Positions 9,051-16,964 of a stretch of 64,000 nt of DNA are shown one piece after another (the stretch's first letter is position 1; every line of letters starts with the position of its first letter). Both the position numbers and the translations under genes were made by a program. The notes beneath the pieces are model-generated. The model was not told the origin of the DNA. It saw nothing but the letters and a program-made list of their open reading frames with translations, and did no database searches. Source of the stretch: Herpetosiphon sp042688385 (GTDB lineage Bacteria; Chloroflexota; Chloroflexia; Chloroflexales; Herpetosiphonaceae); NCBI RefSeq assembly GCF_042688385.1, contig NZ_JBHUPY010000001.1, forward strand, positions 682,001 to 746,000, written 5' to 3'.

Positions 9051-9968
9051 ATGGCTGGGACAATGCGGGTCACATTTTGGGGTGTGCGCGGTAGCTATCC
9101 GGTTCCCGGTCCGGATACTGTGCAGTTTGGCGGTAATACACCGTGTGTTGAAATTGAGGTCAATGGGCATACGATTATTCTCGATGCGGGGACGGGAATT
9201 GTGCGCCTAGGCAATGATTTGTTGCGGCGAGCCAAAGAGCGCGGTGGCCCTGTGCGGGCTACCTTGCTGTTTAGCCATATGCACCACGATCATACCCAAG
9301 GCTTTCCATTCTTTACTCCGGCCTATGTCGGCACCAGTATCCTGAATATTTTTGGGCCACGGGTGTTCGAGCGCGATCTTGAGGAAACCTTGGCTCACTC
9401 GATGCTGCCGCCAAGCTTCCCAATCTCATTGGGCGAAATGAACTCGTTGAAGTTTATGCGCAACATGACCGAAACCGATATTTTGCTCTTCGATCCGAAC
9501 CAAGATACGGTGACGGTCAAGAATTTTTACCACGATCAGATTGACGATGATCCTGATGTGGTGCAGATTCGGGCCATGCGTTCGTATGCCCACCCCGAAG
9601 GTGTTTTTATCTATCGGGTGCAATGGCAGGGCAAAAGTGTGGTCTATGCCACCGACACCGAAGGCTATGTCAATACCGATCAGCGCTTGGCCGCGTTTGC
9701 CAACCAAACCGATTTGTTGATCCACGACGCTCAATATAGTGAAGCGCATTATCTCGGCCATAGTGGCTATAACGCCACTCAAGGCTGGGGCCATTCCACG
9801 CCCCAAATGGCTTGTGCAGTTGCCAAAGCGGCGCATGCCAAACAGTTGGTGCTGTTTCACCACGAGCCACGCTATAGCGATGCCATGATTCACGAGCTGG
9901 AACAAGCGGCGCAGGCAATTTTTGCCAATACAACCGCCGCTTACGAAGGCTTGAGCATCGAAATCTAA
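9051..9968 (+). CDS. MBL-fold metallo-hydrolase (CpdA/phosphodiesterase-like)
   Basis: This 305-residue beta-lactamase-fold hydrolase begins MAGTMRVTFWGVRGS. It has the GGNTPCVEI and LDAGTG strands and the metal-binding motif HMHHDHTQG (HxHxDH), plus later ligands in YATDTEG and HDAQYS and a final FHHEP. This layout is that of the metal-dependent phosphodiesterase branch related to PhnP and RNase Z, but without the tRNA-binding arm. The substrate cannot be read. The ATG at 9051 follows GGGAG by eight bases; a longer frame from 9015 would overlap the end of pepA. It shares the pepA transcript and is closed by a strong terminator. Confidence 0.88.
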   Translation: MAGTMRVTFWGVRGSYPVPGPDTVQFGGNTPCVEIEVNGHTIILDAGTGIVRLGNDLLRRAKERGGPVRATLLFSHMHHDHTQGFPFFTPAYVGTSILNIFGPRVFERDLEETLAHSMLPPSFPISLGEMNSLKFMRNMTETDILLFDPNQDTVTVKNFYHDQIDDDPDVVQIRAMRSYAHPEGVFIYRVQWQGKSVVYATDTEGYVNTDQRLAAFANQTDLLIHDAQYSEAHYLGHSGYNATQGWGHSTPQMACAVAKAAHAKQLVLFHHEPRYSDAMIHELEQAAQAIFANTTAAYEGLSIEI

Positions 9969-9980
9969 TTGAACGAACCC

Positions 9981-10026
9981 AAGGCCAATCGTGGTATGCT
10001 GAGGCTGCTACGATTGGCCTTTTTTG
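9981..10026 (+). terminator. intrinsic terminator of the pepA / MBL-hydrolase unit
   Basis: A 12-bp perfect stem (AAGGCCAATCGT with ACGATTGGCCTT) and a 17-base loop run straight into a T-tract. It lies 12 bases after the MBL gene and before the tetR-type gene. Confidence 0.88.
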
Positions 10027-10042
10027 TTGATGAGGAATTGGC

Positions 10043-10642
10043 ATGTCTCCACGGCGCGATGTGCGGGTTGAACGCACAGCTCAGATTATTGAGGCAGCAA
10101 CCAGCTTGTTTGCCCAACACGGCATTGATCAAACCAGCATGGATATGCTGGCCAAGGCCGTTGGCATGAGCAAAGGGGTCTTGTATTGGTATTTCGAGAG
10201 CAAGGAAGCGATTATCCTCGCCTTGTTGGAGCAAATGTTTAACCAGCCGTTGCTCGATGTGCAAGCCCTGCTTCAAGCCCCAGTATCAACGGTTGAGCGC
10301 CTAACCCAATTAACCACGAACCTCGCCGCAAACTTGGAAGCCTTGCAGAACCTTGTGCCATTGGCCCAAGAATTGTATGCCTTATCGGCGCGCAATAGCA
10401 GCGTGCAAAGCTTTTTGAAGGGCTATTTTCAGCGCTATCGGGCCAGTTTGGCAATGTTAATCCAGCAAGGGCTTGAGCGTGGCGAATTCAGTGCAATCGA
10501 TCCCGACCAATTGGCCTGGCATTTGGCGGCGCTCTACGAAGGCTCAACTATCTTGTGGTTGCTTGAACCAACGCCCCAGCATTTAACCAAGCAATTAAAG
10601 GCCGCTTTGCAACTGGTGCTCAAGGCGATTAGCGTGGCCTAA
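10043..10642 (+). CDS. TetR/AcrR family transcriptional regulator
   Basis: This 199-residue one-component regulator has an N-terminal TetR helix-turn-helix (about residues 10-57): RTAQIIEAATSLFAQHG, then TSMDMLAKAVGMSKGVLYWYF, the canonical recognition helix. The C-terminal helical ligand domain is not assignable. GAGGAA precedes the ATG. No efflux pump or target gene is adjacent, and the gene stands alone between a terminator and a response regulator. The ligand and targets are unknown. Local palindromic operators were not obvious in the short upstream gap. Confidence 0.93.
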   Translation: MSPRRDVRVERTAQIIEAATSLFAQHGIDQTSMDMLAKAVGMSKGVLYWYFESKEAIILALLEQMFNQPLLDVQALLQAPVSTVERLTQLTTNLAANLEALQNLVPLAQELYALSARNSSVQSFLKGYFQRYRASLAMLIQQGLERGEFSAIDPDQLAWHLAALYEGSTILWLLEPTPQHLTKQLKAALQLVLKAISVA

Positions 10643-10719
10643 GCGCATTCTGTTTGGGCCGCGCAAAACTACGGTATACTATAGCCAGAGAATACTACTC
10701 CATGTAGGAGAACCTGTGT

Positions 10720-11076
10720 ATGGTCTTAGTTGTCGATGATTCGCCGTTTATTCGTGCGTTTGTGGCAGCAGCCCTAGCACGGATCGATGTGGCAACCTGC
10801 GAAGCTGAGAGTGTGAGGGCGGCGCGGGCAATCTGTCATAATCTGCCCCTCGATGCAGTGGTGGTTGATTTTGAATTGCCCGATGAGCCAGGTGTGGCGT
10901 TGTGTCAGGAGATGCAGCGTTCGAGCAATGTGCCAGTTGTGCTGATGAGTGGCCATAGCGAAGATGACGTGCGTGCGCAATTCCCCGTGCATCAACAACC
11001 CTATTTTCTCGCCAAACCCTTTACCTTAAATCAAATTCAAGGACTGATTCGCCAAATTATCGGCGTTGCCTGCTAG
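10720..11076 (+). CDS. single-domain response regulator (CheY-like receiver)
   Basis: The 118-residue protein is a bare receiver domain. It shows the acidic pair in VVDDSPFIRAF, the phosphoacceptor Asp in AVVVDFELPDEPG, the Ser switch in LMSGHS and the conserved Lys in FLAKPF. It has no output domain, so it should act by protein contact or as part of a phosphorelay. No kinase is adjacent. AGGAG lies nine bases before the ATG and a TATACT -10-like element lies about 40 bases upstream. The tRNA-Ser promoter overlaps its last codons. Confidence 0.9.
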   Translation: MVLVVDDSPFIRAFVAAALARIDVATCEAESVRAARAICHNLPLDAVVVDFELPDEPGVALCQEMQRSSNVPVVLMSGHSEDDVRAQFPVHQQPYFLAKPFTLNQIQGLIRQIIGVAC

Positions 11077-11094
11077 CTCATTCTTTGGTATAAT
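11066..11094 (+). promoter_or_regulatory. promoter of tRNA-Ser
   Basis: TTGCCT (11066-11071), a 17-bp spacer and a perfect TATAAT (11089-11094) end 11 bases before the tRNA. The -35 lies in the last codons of the response-regulator gene. Confidence 0.7.
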
Positions 11095-11105
11095 GCGCGG
11101 CGCAC

Positions 11106-11196
11106 GGGTGGGTCGCATAGTTGGTCGAGTGCGCGGCACTGGAAATGCCGTAGGGTGTCAAAGCTCTCGAGGGTTCGAATCCCTCTCCACCCGCCA
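11106..11196 (+). tRNA. tRNA-Ser (GGA)
   Basis: A 91-base class II tRNA. The acceptor stem GGGTGGG/TCCACCC (last pair G-T) encloses a 3-bp D stem, an anticodon arm CGGCA-CTGGAAA-TGCCG with anticodon GGA, a long variable arm, and a T arm GAGGG-TTCGAAT-CCCTC. The discriminator is G and the CCA end is encoded. Confidence 0.95.
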
Positions 11197-11245
11197 CCGT
11201 ACACGCTATGAAGTTTCATGGCGTGTTGTTGTTTTAGCTGGTTGT

Positions 11246-11580
11246 TGATCCACGAAGAGCACGAAGATCACGAAGAATGAAACCGCGAAGATCACGAAGC
11301 GCACGAAGATCGGCTCTAGGCTATGGGCTATCGGAACAATTGTTGTCATTTCAAGCAATCTTTGATAGCCCATAGCCCCATTCATCCCTCATCCTTCATC
11401 CTTCATCCCTCATCCTTTCCGTTGGCCACAGATTCCACAGATTGATTTGATTAATATTCCCCAAAAACCAAAGCCAATAGCCAATAGCCAATAGCCTCCG
11501 ATCCCTTTTGCCTTTTGACTTCTGCCTTTTGACTTCCGCCCTATGTTCTTTGCTCTATGCTCTATGTTCTTCGTTCCATG
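11246..11580. repeat. intergenic mosaic of short-period repeat words, block B
   Basis: This 330-base noncoding stretch after tRNA-Ser is made of the same word families as block A but all in the opposite polarity: ccacgaagagcacgaag, ttcatccctcatccttcatcc, ccaatagccaatagcc, ttttgacttctgcc, and ctatgttctttgctctatg. I see no gene in it. Confidence 0.8.
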
Positions 11581-11581
11581 C

Positions 11582-11610
11582 TTTACATTTAAGCTCCGCT
11601 CGTATATAGT
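11582..11610 (+). promoter_or_regulatory. promoter of the DUF3224 gene
   Basis: TTTACA (11582-11587), a 17-bp spacer and TATAGT (11605-11610) sit 32 bases before the start codon, immediately after repeat block B. Confidence 0.6.
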
Positions 11611-11642
11611 AATAGCACAAATGTTTGTATTTGGAGGATGGA

Positions 11643-12044
11643 ATGAGTACGACTGCCAACGCAACGTTTAGTGTGGTGCAATGGGACGAAAAGCCGTATC
11701 ACGAGCAAGCTGGCGAGGGCAAAACCACGCGCTCGCATGTCATCTATCGCTATGAAGGCGATTTAGTCGGCGAAAGCACGGTCGAATATCTGATGCACTA
11801 TCCAGAAGCTGCCGATGCAACCTATGTTGGCTTACAGCGTTTTGTGGGCACATTGGCTGGCAAAACTGGCAGTTTTGTCTTAACCCATAATGGCACTGCT
11901 AATGCAGTCGATGTTTTCGATAGCATCGAAGTTGTGGCTGGCTCAGCAACTGGCGAATTGGCTGGCTTGCGCGGTAGCGGCAAACTTGCGCTCAGTGGCC
12001 ATGCAGAAGGCTATCCATTTGCGCTTGAATACGAATTTGTTTAA
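11643..12044 (+). CDS. DUF3224 family protein
   Basis: A 133-residue protein whose pattern (N-terminal ATFSVVQWDEKPY, central EGDLVGESTVEYLMHY, C-terminal GLRGSGKLALSGHAEGYPFALEYEF) fits the DUF3224 beta-barrel family. These are small soluble proteins of unproven function related in fold to allene-oxide-cyclase-like barrels. The ATG at 11643 is chosen over 11625 because GGAGGAT lies just before it. It has no signal peptide. It is probably monocistronic, with its own promoter; the next gene begins 113 bases later. Confidence 0.82.
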   Translation: MSTTANATFSVVQWDEKPYHEQAGEGKTTRSHVIYRYEGDLVGESTVEYLMHYPEAADATYVGLQRFVGTLAGKTGSFVLTHNGTANAVDVFDSIEVVAGSATGELAGLRGSGKLALSGHAEGYPFALEYEFV

Positions 12045-12156
12045 TTGCTGAAACCTTCGCCCCATCGCCTGCGTACTATGGTCTAGAAGGATCGAGGGTT
12101 GAGCATCAGCATTGCCTTGGCTAGTTCTTTTGGCAAGGCGAAAGGAACAAAAGGTC

Positions 12157-12660
12157 ATGGATTGTTCAGCATGTGGCCGTCACAACGAAACAGCAGCGGT
12201 ATTTTGTATCTATTGTGGTTTTCGGCTTGAAACCGTTAATCAGGCCAAGCCAGTTCAGGCTGCCATTGGCAAGACAATAGATTTACGCCGTGAGTCTGGG
12301 CCTGCTGCGCAATCGATTCCTGTTCTGCCCAAGCTTGAGCCAGTTGTGCCACCAGTCGCCGCTGCCCAGCCAATTGCCCCAGTTGCCCGCCCGCGCAAGC
12401 AATCAAACGATGGCTTGATGCTGATTGGGATTATCCTGCTTGCGCTGGTCTTTTTTAGCAAGCTCGCTATTCCAACATGGGCGCTGTTTATGATGGGATT
12501 TGGCGTGCTTTCACTACGTAAATCGCGCCAGACGGCAGTTTGGATGATTGGAATTCCAATTCTGTTTATGACTGGTTGGTGGTGGGGAATTGTGTTTCTG
12601 ATCATGTTCAGCAACGATAAATCAAATGGTTGCGGCATGAAACATTCATACAAGCATTAA
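12157..12660 (+). CDS. zinc-ribbon membrane protein
   Basis: A 167-residue protein with an N-terminal zinc ribbon (CSACGRHNETAAVFCIYCG, two CxxC pairs), a Pro/Val-rich linker (about 30-95) and two to three closely spaced hydrophobic segments at the C-terminus (LMLIGIILLALVFF, ALFMMGFGVLSL, ILFMTGWWWGIVFLIMF). The ribbon should face the cytoplasm. The function is unknown; small ribbon-plus-membrane proteins are common in Chloroflexota. The start at 12157 is preceded by AAAGGAACAAAAGG. A terminator follows 24 bases after the stop. Confidence 0.82.
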   Translation: MDCSACGRHNETAAVFCIYCGFRLETVNQAKPVQAAIGKTIDLRRESGPAAQSIPVLPKLEPVVPPVAAAQPIAPVARPRKQSNDGLMLIGIILLALVFFSKLAIPTWALFMMGFGVLSLRKSRQTAVWMIGIPILFMTGWWWGIVFLIMFSNDKSNGCGMKHSYKH

Positions 12661-12684
12661 CCAATACCATTTGTGGTATTAATC

Positions 12685-12720
12685 AATGGCTCTGCTGCAT
12701 GGCAGGGCTATTGTTTTTTA
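12685..12720 (+). terminator. intrinsic terminator after the zinc-ribbon gene
   Basis: AATGGCTCTGC pairs with GCAGGGCTATT (11 bp with two wobble pairs, 6-base loop), followed by GTTTTTTA. A second small hairpin, AATACCA/TGGTATT, lies just upstream at 12663-12680. Confidence 0.8.
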
Positions 12721-12785
12721 ATGGGCTGCGATCTATACTCGCTAGGTTTTGCTAGGCTCGCTAGTGAATTTTAGAGGAGTAAATC

Positions 12786-13253
12786 ATGGCCCAATATCTG
12801 TATGGGGATCGCATTGCAGCCCAAGGGCGTTTGGTGCTTGGGTGCTCGGCAACCTTATTTGATGCAACCCGCAGCAAGCTTTTGCTCACTCGCCGCACCG
12901 ATAATGGCCGCTGGTGCTTGCCCGGCGGCGCGTTTGATCCCGGCGAATCGGTCAGCGAAGCCTGTGTGCGCGAGGTTTTTGAGGAAACTGGCCTGATTGT
13001 CGAAGTTGTGCGCTTGTTGGGCGTGTATAGCAATCCCCATCGCATGGTTCGCTACGCCGATGGCAATCAATATCACGTTGTTAGCCTTAATTTTGAGGTA
13101 GCGCTAGTAGGCGGCGAGCTTGGGCTAAGCAACGAAACCACCGAAGTTGGTTATTTCAGCGAGGCCGAAATTGCGACGATGGATATAATTGATCCTCACG
13201 TTGAGCGCATGGCCACGATTTGGGCCAACGAGCCAGGCATTACAATTGCCTAA
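12786..13253 (+). CDS. Nudix hydrolase
   Basis: A 155-residue cytoplasmic hydrolase of nucleoside-diphosphate-linked compounds. The Nudix box is complete: GGAFDPGESVSEACVREVFEETGL, written here in two parts, GGAFDPGESV and SEACVREVFEETGL, matches Gx5Ex7REUxEExGU near residues 47-69. The substrate cannot be read from sequence; the RRTDNGRWCLPGG lead-in is common to ADP-ribose and general NTP-type members. GAGGAG lies eight bases before the ATG. It faces the DJ-1-type gene convergently with a hairpin between them. Confidence 0.92.
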   Translation: MAQYLYGDRIAAQGRLVLGCSATLFDATRSKLLLTRRTDNGRWCLPGGAFDPGESVSEACVREVFEETGLIVEVVRLLGVYSNPHRMVRYADGNQYHVVSLNFEVALVGGELGLSNETTEVGYFSEAEIATMDIIDPHVERMATIWANEPGITIA

Positions 13254-13260
13254 TATATGC

Positions 13261-13294
13261 AAAAAAGCCCCTCGCCCCAGCTTGGACGAGGGGT
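13261..13294 (-). terminator. intrinsic terminator of the DJ-1/PfpI gene
   Basis: On the minus strand CCCCTCG pairs with CGAGGGG (with an inner CCA/TGG pairing) and is followed by CTTTTTT. It lies between the convergent Nudix and PfpI genes. Its stem is the same word as the core of the GC-rich repeat elements. Confidence 0.78.
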
Positions 13295-13312
13295 TGAAGT
13301 GAGCAAAATAGC

Positions 13313-13876
13313 TTATTGCCCCACTTGTTTATGGATACCTTCGCCTAATTCTTCGATAAATTTACGATTGAAGGCTGGAATATCGTTTGGATTGCGGCTT
13401 GTGACCAAGCCATTATCGACCACGACTTCGCGATCAACCCATTCAGCCCCAGCATTTTTGAGGTCGCTTTGCAAGGTCGGATACGAAGTCATCAAGCGGC
13501 CTTTGACAATTCCTGCATCGATCAGCGGCCATGGGCCATGGCAAATTGCGGCAATTGGCTTACCTGCCTCGGCTATCGCGCGCACAAAATTCAAAACACT
13601 CTCTTCACGCCGCAATTTATCGGGGTTCATCACGCCGCCGGGCAACAAAAGCCCATCATAATCGGCGGGGTTCACTTGCTCAAGCGTATGATCGACAGTG
13701 ACTTCGCTGCCCCAATCTTGGTCTTTCCAGCCGCGAATCGCGCCAGCCTTGAGTGAAATCACATGGGTTTCAGCGCCAGCTTGTTCAAGCGCTGCTTTTG
13801 GTTCTTCAAGCTCACTTTGCTCAAAGCCATGGGTTGCAATAATTGCTACGCGTTTACCTTTTAGATGATGACTCAT
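13313..13876 (-). CDS. DJ-1/PfpI family protein (type 1 glutamine amidotransferase-like)
   Basis: A 187-residue single-domain protein of the PfpI/YhbO/YraA group. The nucleophile elbow AICHGPW contains the conserved Cys (about residue 111) followed by His. The acid partner is probably the Glu of HGFEQSELEEP near the N-terminus. LLLPGGVMNPDKLR is also typical. Members have been described as proteases, chaperones or deglycases in stress defence, and the actual activity here is open. AGGAGG precedes the start codon. It is monocistronic with its own terminator. Confidence 0.92.
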   Translation of the reverse strand: MSHHLKGKRVAIIATHGFEQSELEEPKAALEQAGAETHVISLKAGAIRGWKDQDWGSEVTVDHTLEQVNPADYDGLLLPGGVMNPDKLRREESVLNFVRAIAEAGKPIAAICHGPWPLIDAGIVKGRLMTSYPTLQSDLKNAGAEWVDREVVVDNGLVTSRNPNDIPAFNRKFIEELGEGIHKQVGQ

Positions 13877-13983
13877 ATCACATACCTCCTGTTACACCTT
13901 TGTTTTATGCAACAAATGAGGCAAGATTTAGGCCACAGGTGGGTACGTCGGCCTCGATCAATGCTGATCGAGGCCGATTGTGG

Positions 13984-15342
13984 TTATTTGTTGGGGGCTG
14001 CGGGTACGCTGCTTGGTGGTTGCTTACGAAAAAATTTGGCAGCTGCTAAGAATACTTTCGGCGCAAATAAACTTGCTGCCGAGCCAATCATATGAATTGC
14101 CCCAACCATGGCGTTGGTGGCGGCGCGATTGCCTGCTGCTGCCATATTCACCTTGTCGCTATACCATTGCAGCACGCGAATTGGTAAAATTGGCTTGTAG
14201 GTCGGCGTGTCAGCTAAGCGTGAATCTTCGCTAATTGTGGTGATCCAACCTGATTTATTGCGGCGAGCCAAGGCTTTTTGAAAGCCCAAGGCCCATGGTG
14301 CGCTGCCAACACCTTCACGTTGCAGCCATGTGGCCAAGAGTTGGGCGCTGAGCGTCGTGTTGGTAATGCCTTGGCCATAAATTGGATTCAAAGCACACAC
14401 GCTATCGGCAATGGCAATTAATCCGGCAGGCATCACTGGCAGTTGTTCGTAATGCACCCAGCGATTTTCGGTTTTGGCATAGCCATAGACTTGGCTGGCA
14501 GGCGTGAATTTTTGGGTTATTTCGGCCACGAGCGGAGTGCGCATGCGCGCTAGCCAAGCCTCGAACTCGGCGTTATCGGTTGGTGGGCGTTGACTGCCAA
14601 CGCCGCCAATCGTCAGCAACCATTGGTCGTTTTCAACTTTGAGAAAGGTTGCGCCATGGCGAATATGCGGTGGCATGGGCATGACAAACAGCGCTGGCCA
14701 GCCTTGCCAATCGGCGGGAGCGGTGTACATGCGCGTGGCATAGCCAACATCCGATTTATAAATCGTCTCTTTGACGCGGCCAAATTGATGGTGTTCGAGC
14801 CATTCGGGCAGTTTCGATGGCCGACCTGCTGCATCGACCACCAAATTTGCTGCAACTTCGCGCTGCTCGCCAGTATCGCGATTGCGCACCTGCACACCAA
14901 CAACTTGCCGCCCGTGAAACAGCAAATCGGTCACATCGTGGCGAGTCTGAATTTCGATATTGGCAATTTGGCGAATGCGGCCCAAAATTGCTGCATCGAA
15001 CAAGGGGCGGGTGGCGATAATGCTGCGATAGTTTGATGGCTGTGGTTCAGCCCAGCCAGCGGCAAATAAATAGCGGCAATCGTTCATGAGATCAAGCTCG
15101 TTGCCGCCAAGTGCCTTCATATCGTCGCGCAGGTTGGGGAACAGCTTTTCGAGCTCTAGCAGCCCACGCATCAGCAACAAGTGCAATTGACGGCCTTGGG
15201 GTACGCCAGCCCGAAATTGCACGCCATCGGGCAAACTATCGCGCTCCAAAATGGTTACTTTGCTATACACCTCGCTCAACACTCGCGCGCTGAGCAAGCC
15301 GCCGATGCTGGCTCCAATCACAATCGCATGGTCACGTCTCAC
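13984..15342 (-). CDS. FAD-dependent monooxygenase-like oxidoreductase (paralogue 1)
   Basis: This 452-residue flavoprotein has the N-terminal Rossmann motif VIGASIGGLLSA, ERD at the end of beta-2 (TILERDSLPDG), and the second FAD motif IADSVCALNPIYGQGIT (about 310-327) typical of class A flavin hydroxylases and related halogenases. The substrate is unknown. It starts with GTG at 15342, with GGGAGG five to six bases upstream. It lies 75 bases after the next paralogue in the same direction, probably as one unit, and the two share most motifs: RAGVPQGR, LVVDA[AS]GR[PS]SKL, and NPxYGQGI. A C-terminal extension carries KVFLAAAKFF. Confidence 0.87.
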   Translation of the reverse strand: MRRDHAIVIGASIGGLLSARVLSEVYSKVTILERDSLPDGVQFRAGVPQGRQLHLLLMRGLLELEKLFPNLRDDMKALGGNELDLMNDCRYLFAAGWAEPQPSNYRSIIATRPLFDAAILGRIRQIANIEIQTRHDVTDLLFHGRQVVGVQVRNRDTGEQREVAANLVVDAAGRPSKLPEWLEHHQFGRVKETIYKSDVGYATRMYTAPADWQGWPALFVMPMPPHIRHGATFLKVENDQWLLTIGGVGSQRPPTDNAEFEAWLARMRTPLVAEITQKFTPASQVYGYAKTENRWVHYEQLPVMPAGLIAIADSVCALNPIYGQGITNTTLSAQLLATWLQREGVGSAPWALGFQKALARRNKSGWITTISEDSRLADTPTYKPILPIRVLQWYSDKVNMAAAGNRAATNAMVGAIHMIGSAASLFAPKVFLAAAKFFRKQPPSSVPAAPNK

Positions 15343-15417
15343 AGCACACCTCCCACTAGCTAGAATGCTCGACTTCTATTCTAGGAGTATAGCAAAGCTA
15401 AGCCTGCTTGCCTATGC

Positions 15418-16779
15418 TTAAATGTTGCGCTGCAAGGGCAAATTTGGCACCAACGTGGATACTCTTGGGCGCAGTTTGCTCATCAAAACGGGGATAAATA
15501 CCCGGGGATGAAACAGTGCTGTTGGATTGCCGATCATATGAATGGTTTTGATGAATTCGCTAAATACGACGTTGCTATACACGCTGGCTTGGTTGATTTG
15601 CTCAAAATAGGGAGCCAAAAATTTGCTGGCTAAGGGGCGCTTGAAATTTGGATCATAGCGAGCATCCTCGCCGCTGGCCATTTCCCAAGCAAACTGATTG
15701 CTTTTGGCCAAATCGTGCTGAAAGCGCTGGACCCAGGCTGCCGAGCCACGATCTTGCTCTTTGAGCTTTTGGCCAAGCAAAATTGCGCCCAGCGTGGCGG
15801 TGCTAATGCCTTGGCCATACATTGGATTGAAGGCACAAACCGCATCGCCCAAGGCCACCACGCCTGCGGGCAATTGCATGCGCTCGTAGTGGCGTTGGCG
15901 ATTTTCGGTGCGGGCATAGCCGCTGGTGGGGCTAAGTGGCTGGGCGTTGCTGAGCAAATCGGCCAAAATTGGCGAGGGCAATTCGCGTAGCCATTGCATA
16001 AAGCCAGCTTCATCGGTTGGTGGCTTGGCTTGATTAACACCACCGCCAGTCACAATCCAACGATTGCCCTCAACTTCGAGCAAAATCGCGCCTTTGGGAG
16101 CGCTTGGCGGCTGTTGCATCACAAACAGGCCTTTCCATTCGTTCCAGCCTTCGGGCTTGGCGTAGATGCGCGAGGTATAGCCAAGTTTGGCATCGAGCAC
16201 AGTTTCGCTGACCGCGCCACACCCAAGCTCGGCCAGCCATGTGGCTAATTTGGAGCTACGCCCGCTGGCATCAACCACTAAATCGGCGTATAAGCTTTTT
16301 TCGCTGCCATCTTGGCGATTGCGCGCTTGCACGCCTTGAATATGTCGCCGATTGCCGATTAAATTGATCGCATCGTGTTGGGCAAAAAACTGAATCTTCG
16401 GGTTTTGCAGCAAGCGGCGGCGAATTGCCCAATCGAATAATGGGCGGGTAGCCGAGAGGGTTTTTAATTCGGTTGGATGCGGCGTTGTCCAGCCATTTTT
16501 GAGATAGTAGTGGCAATCGTTGACAATATCAAACAATTGCGCACCGAGATCTTGGAGTTCTTGATTAATGCCGGGAAACATAATTTCCAGCTCGCGCGCG
16601 CCACGAATCAAGAGCAGATGAACGTGACGACCTTGGGGCACGCCTGCCCGAAAATCGCCGCCCTCAGGCAAACTATCACGTTCAAGCACGCTCACACGGC
16701 CATAATGTTGCGACAAAATATGCGCCGTAACTAATCCGCTGATGCTCGATCCAATAACAATCGCGTGATCTTGCAGCAT
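15418..16779 (-). CDS. FAD-dependent monooxygenase-like oxidoreductase (paralogue 2)
   Basis: This 453-residue tandem paralogue of the preceding gene has VIGSSISGLVTA, VLERDSLPEGG, LVVDASGRSSKL, and LGDAVCAFNPMYGQGIS. The same two FAD motifs and the same length point to a local duplication followed by clear divergence. AAGGAG lies seven bases before the ATG at 16779. It is upstream in the pair and would be transcribed first. The family includes polyketide and isoprenoid hydroxylases; no biosynthetic genes adjoin, so the substrate is unknown. Confidence 0.87.
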   Translation of the reverse strand: MLQDHAIVIGSSISGLVTAHILSQHYGRVSVLERDSLPEGGDFRAGVPQGRHVHLLLIRGARELEIMFPGINQELQDLGAQLFDIVNDCHYYLKNGWTTPHPTELKTLSATRPLFDWAIRRRLLQNPKIQFFAQHDAINLIGNRRHIQGVQARNRQDGSEKSLYADLVVDASGRSSKLATWLAELGCGAVSETVLDAKLGYTSRIYAKPEGWNEWKGLFVMQQPPSAPKGAILLEVEGNRWIVTGGGVNQAKPPTDEAGFMQWLRELPSPILADLLSNAQPLSPTSGYARTENRQRHYERMQLPAGVVALGDAVCAFNPMYGQGISTATLGAILLGQKLKEQDRGSAAWVQRFQHDLAKSNQFAWEMASGEDARYDPNFKRPLASKFLAPYFEQINQASVYSNVVFSEFIKTIHMIGNPTALFHPRVFIPVLMSKLRPRVSTLVPNLPLQRNI

Positions 16780-16899
16780 TGTAGAACTCCTTGGTTATTG
16801 GTTGTTGATCGTATTGTCGCTGGTGTGATATTGGTGGTGGGTTCGCTGCTGAATGACGGGAACGTTGGTGCAATACTGTGGTGCGAGCTTGGTCATTTC

Positions 16900-16929
16900 A
16901 TGCAGCAACCAAAATTTTGATTGCTGCAT
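16900..16929. other. palindrome between the metacaspase and the FAD-oxidoreductase genes
   Basis: ATGCAGCAA and TTGCTGCAT form a 9-bp perfect inverted repeat around an inner CAAAATTTTG palindrome. It has no T-tract on the minus side, so it may be an operator or weak terminator rather than an intrinsic terminator. Confidence 0.5.
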
Positions 16930-16964
16930 AGTAGCATACATAATTTGTTTTGTACGGTTTTTTT

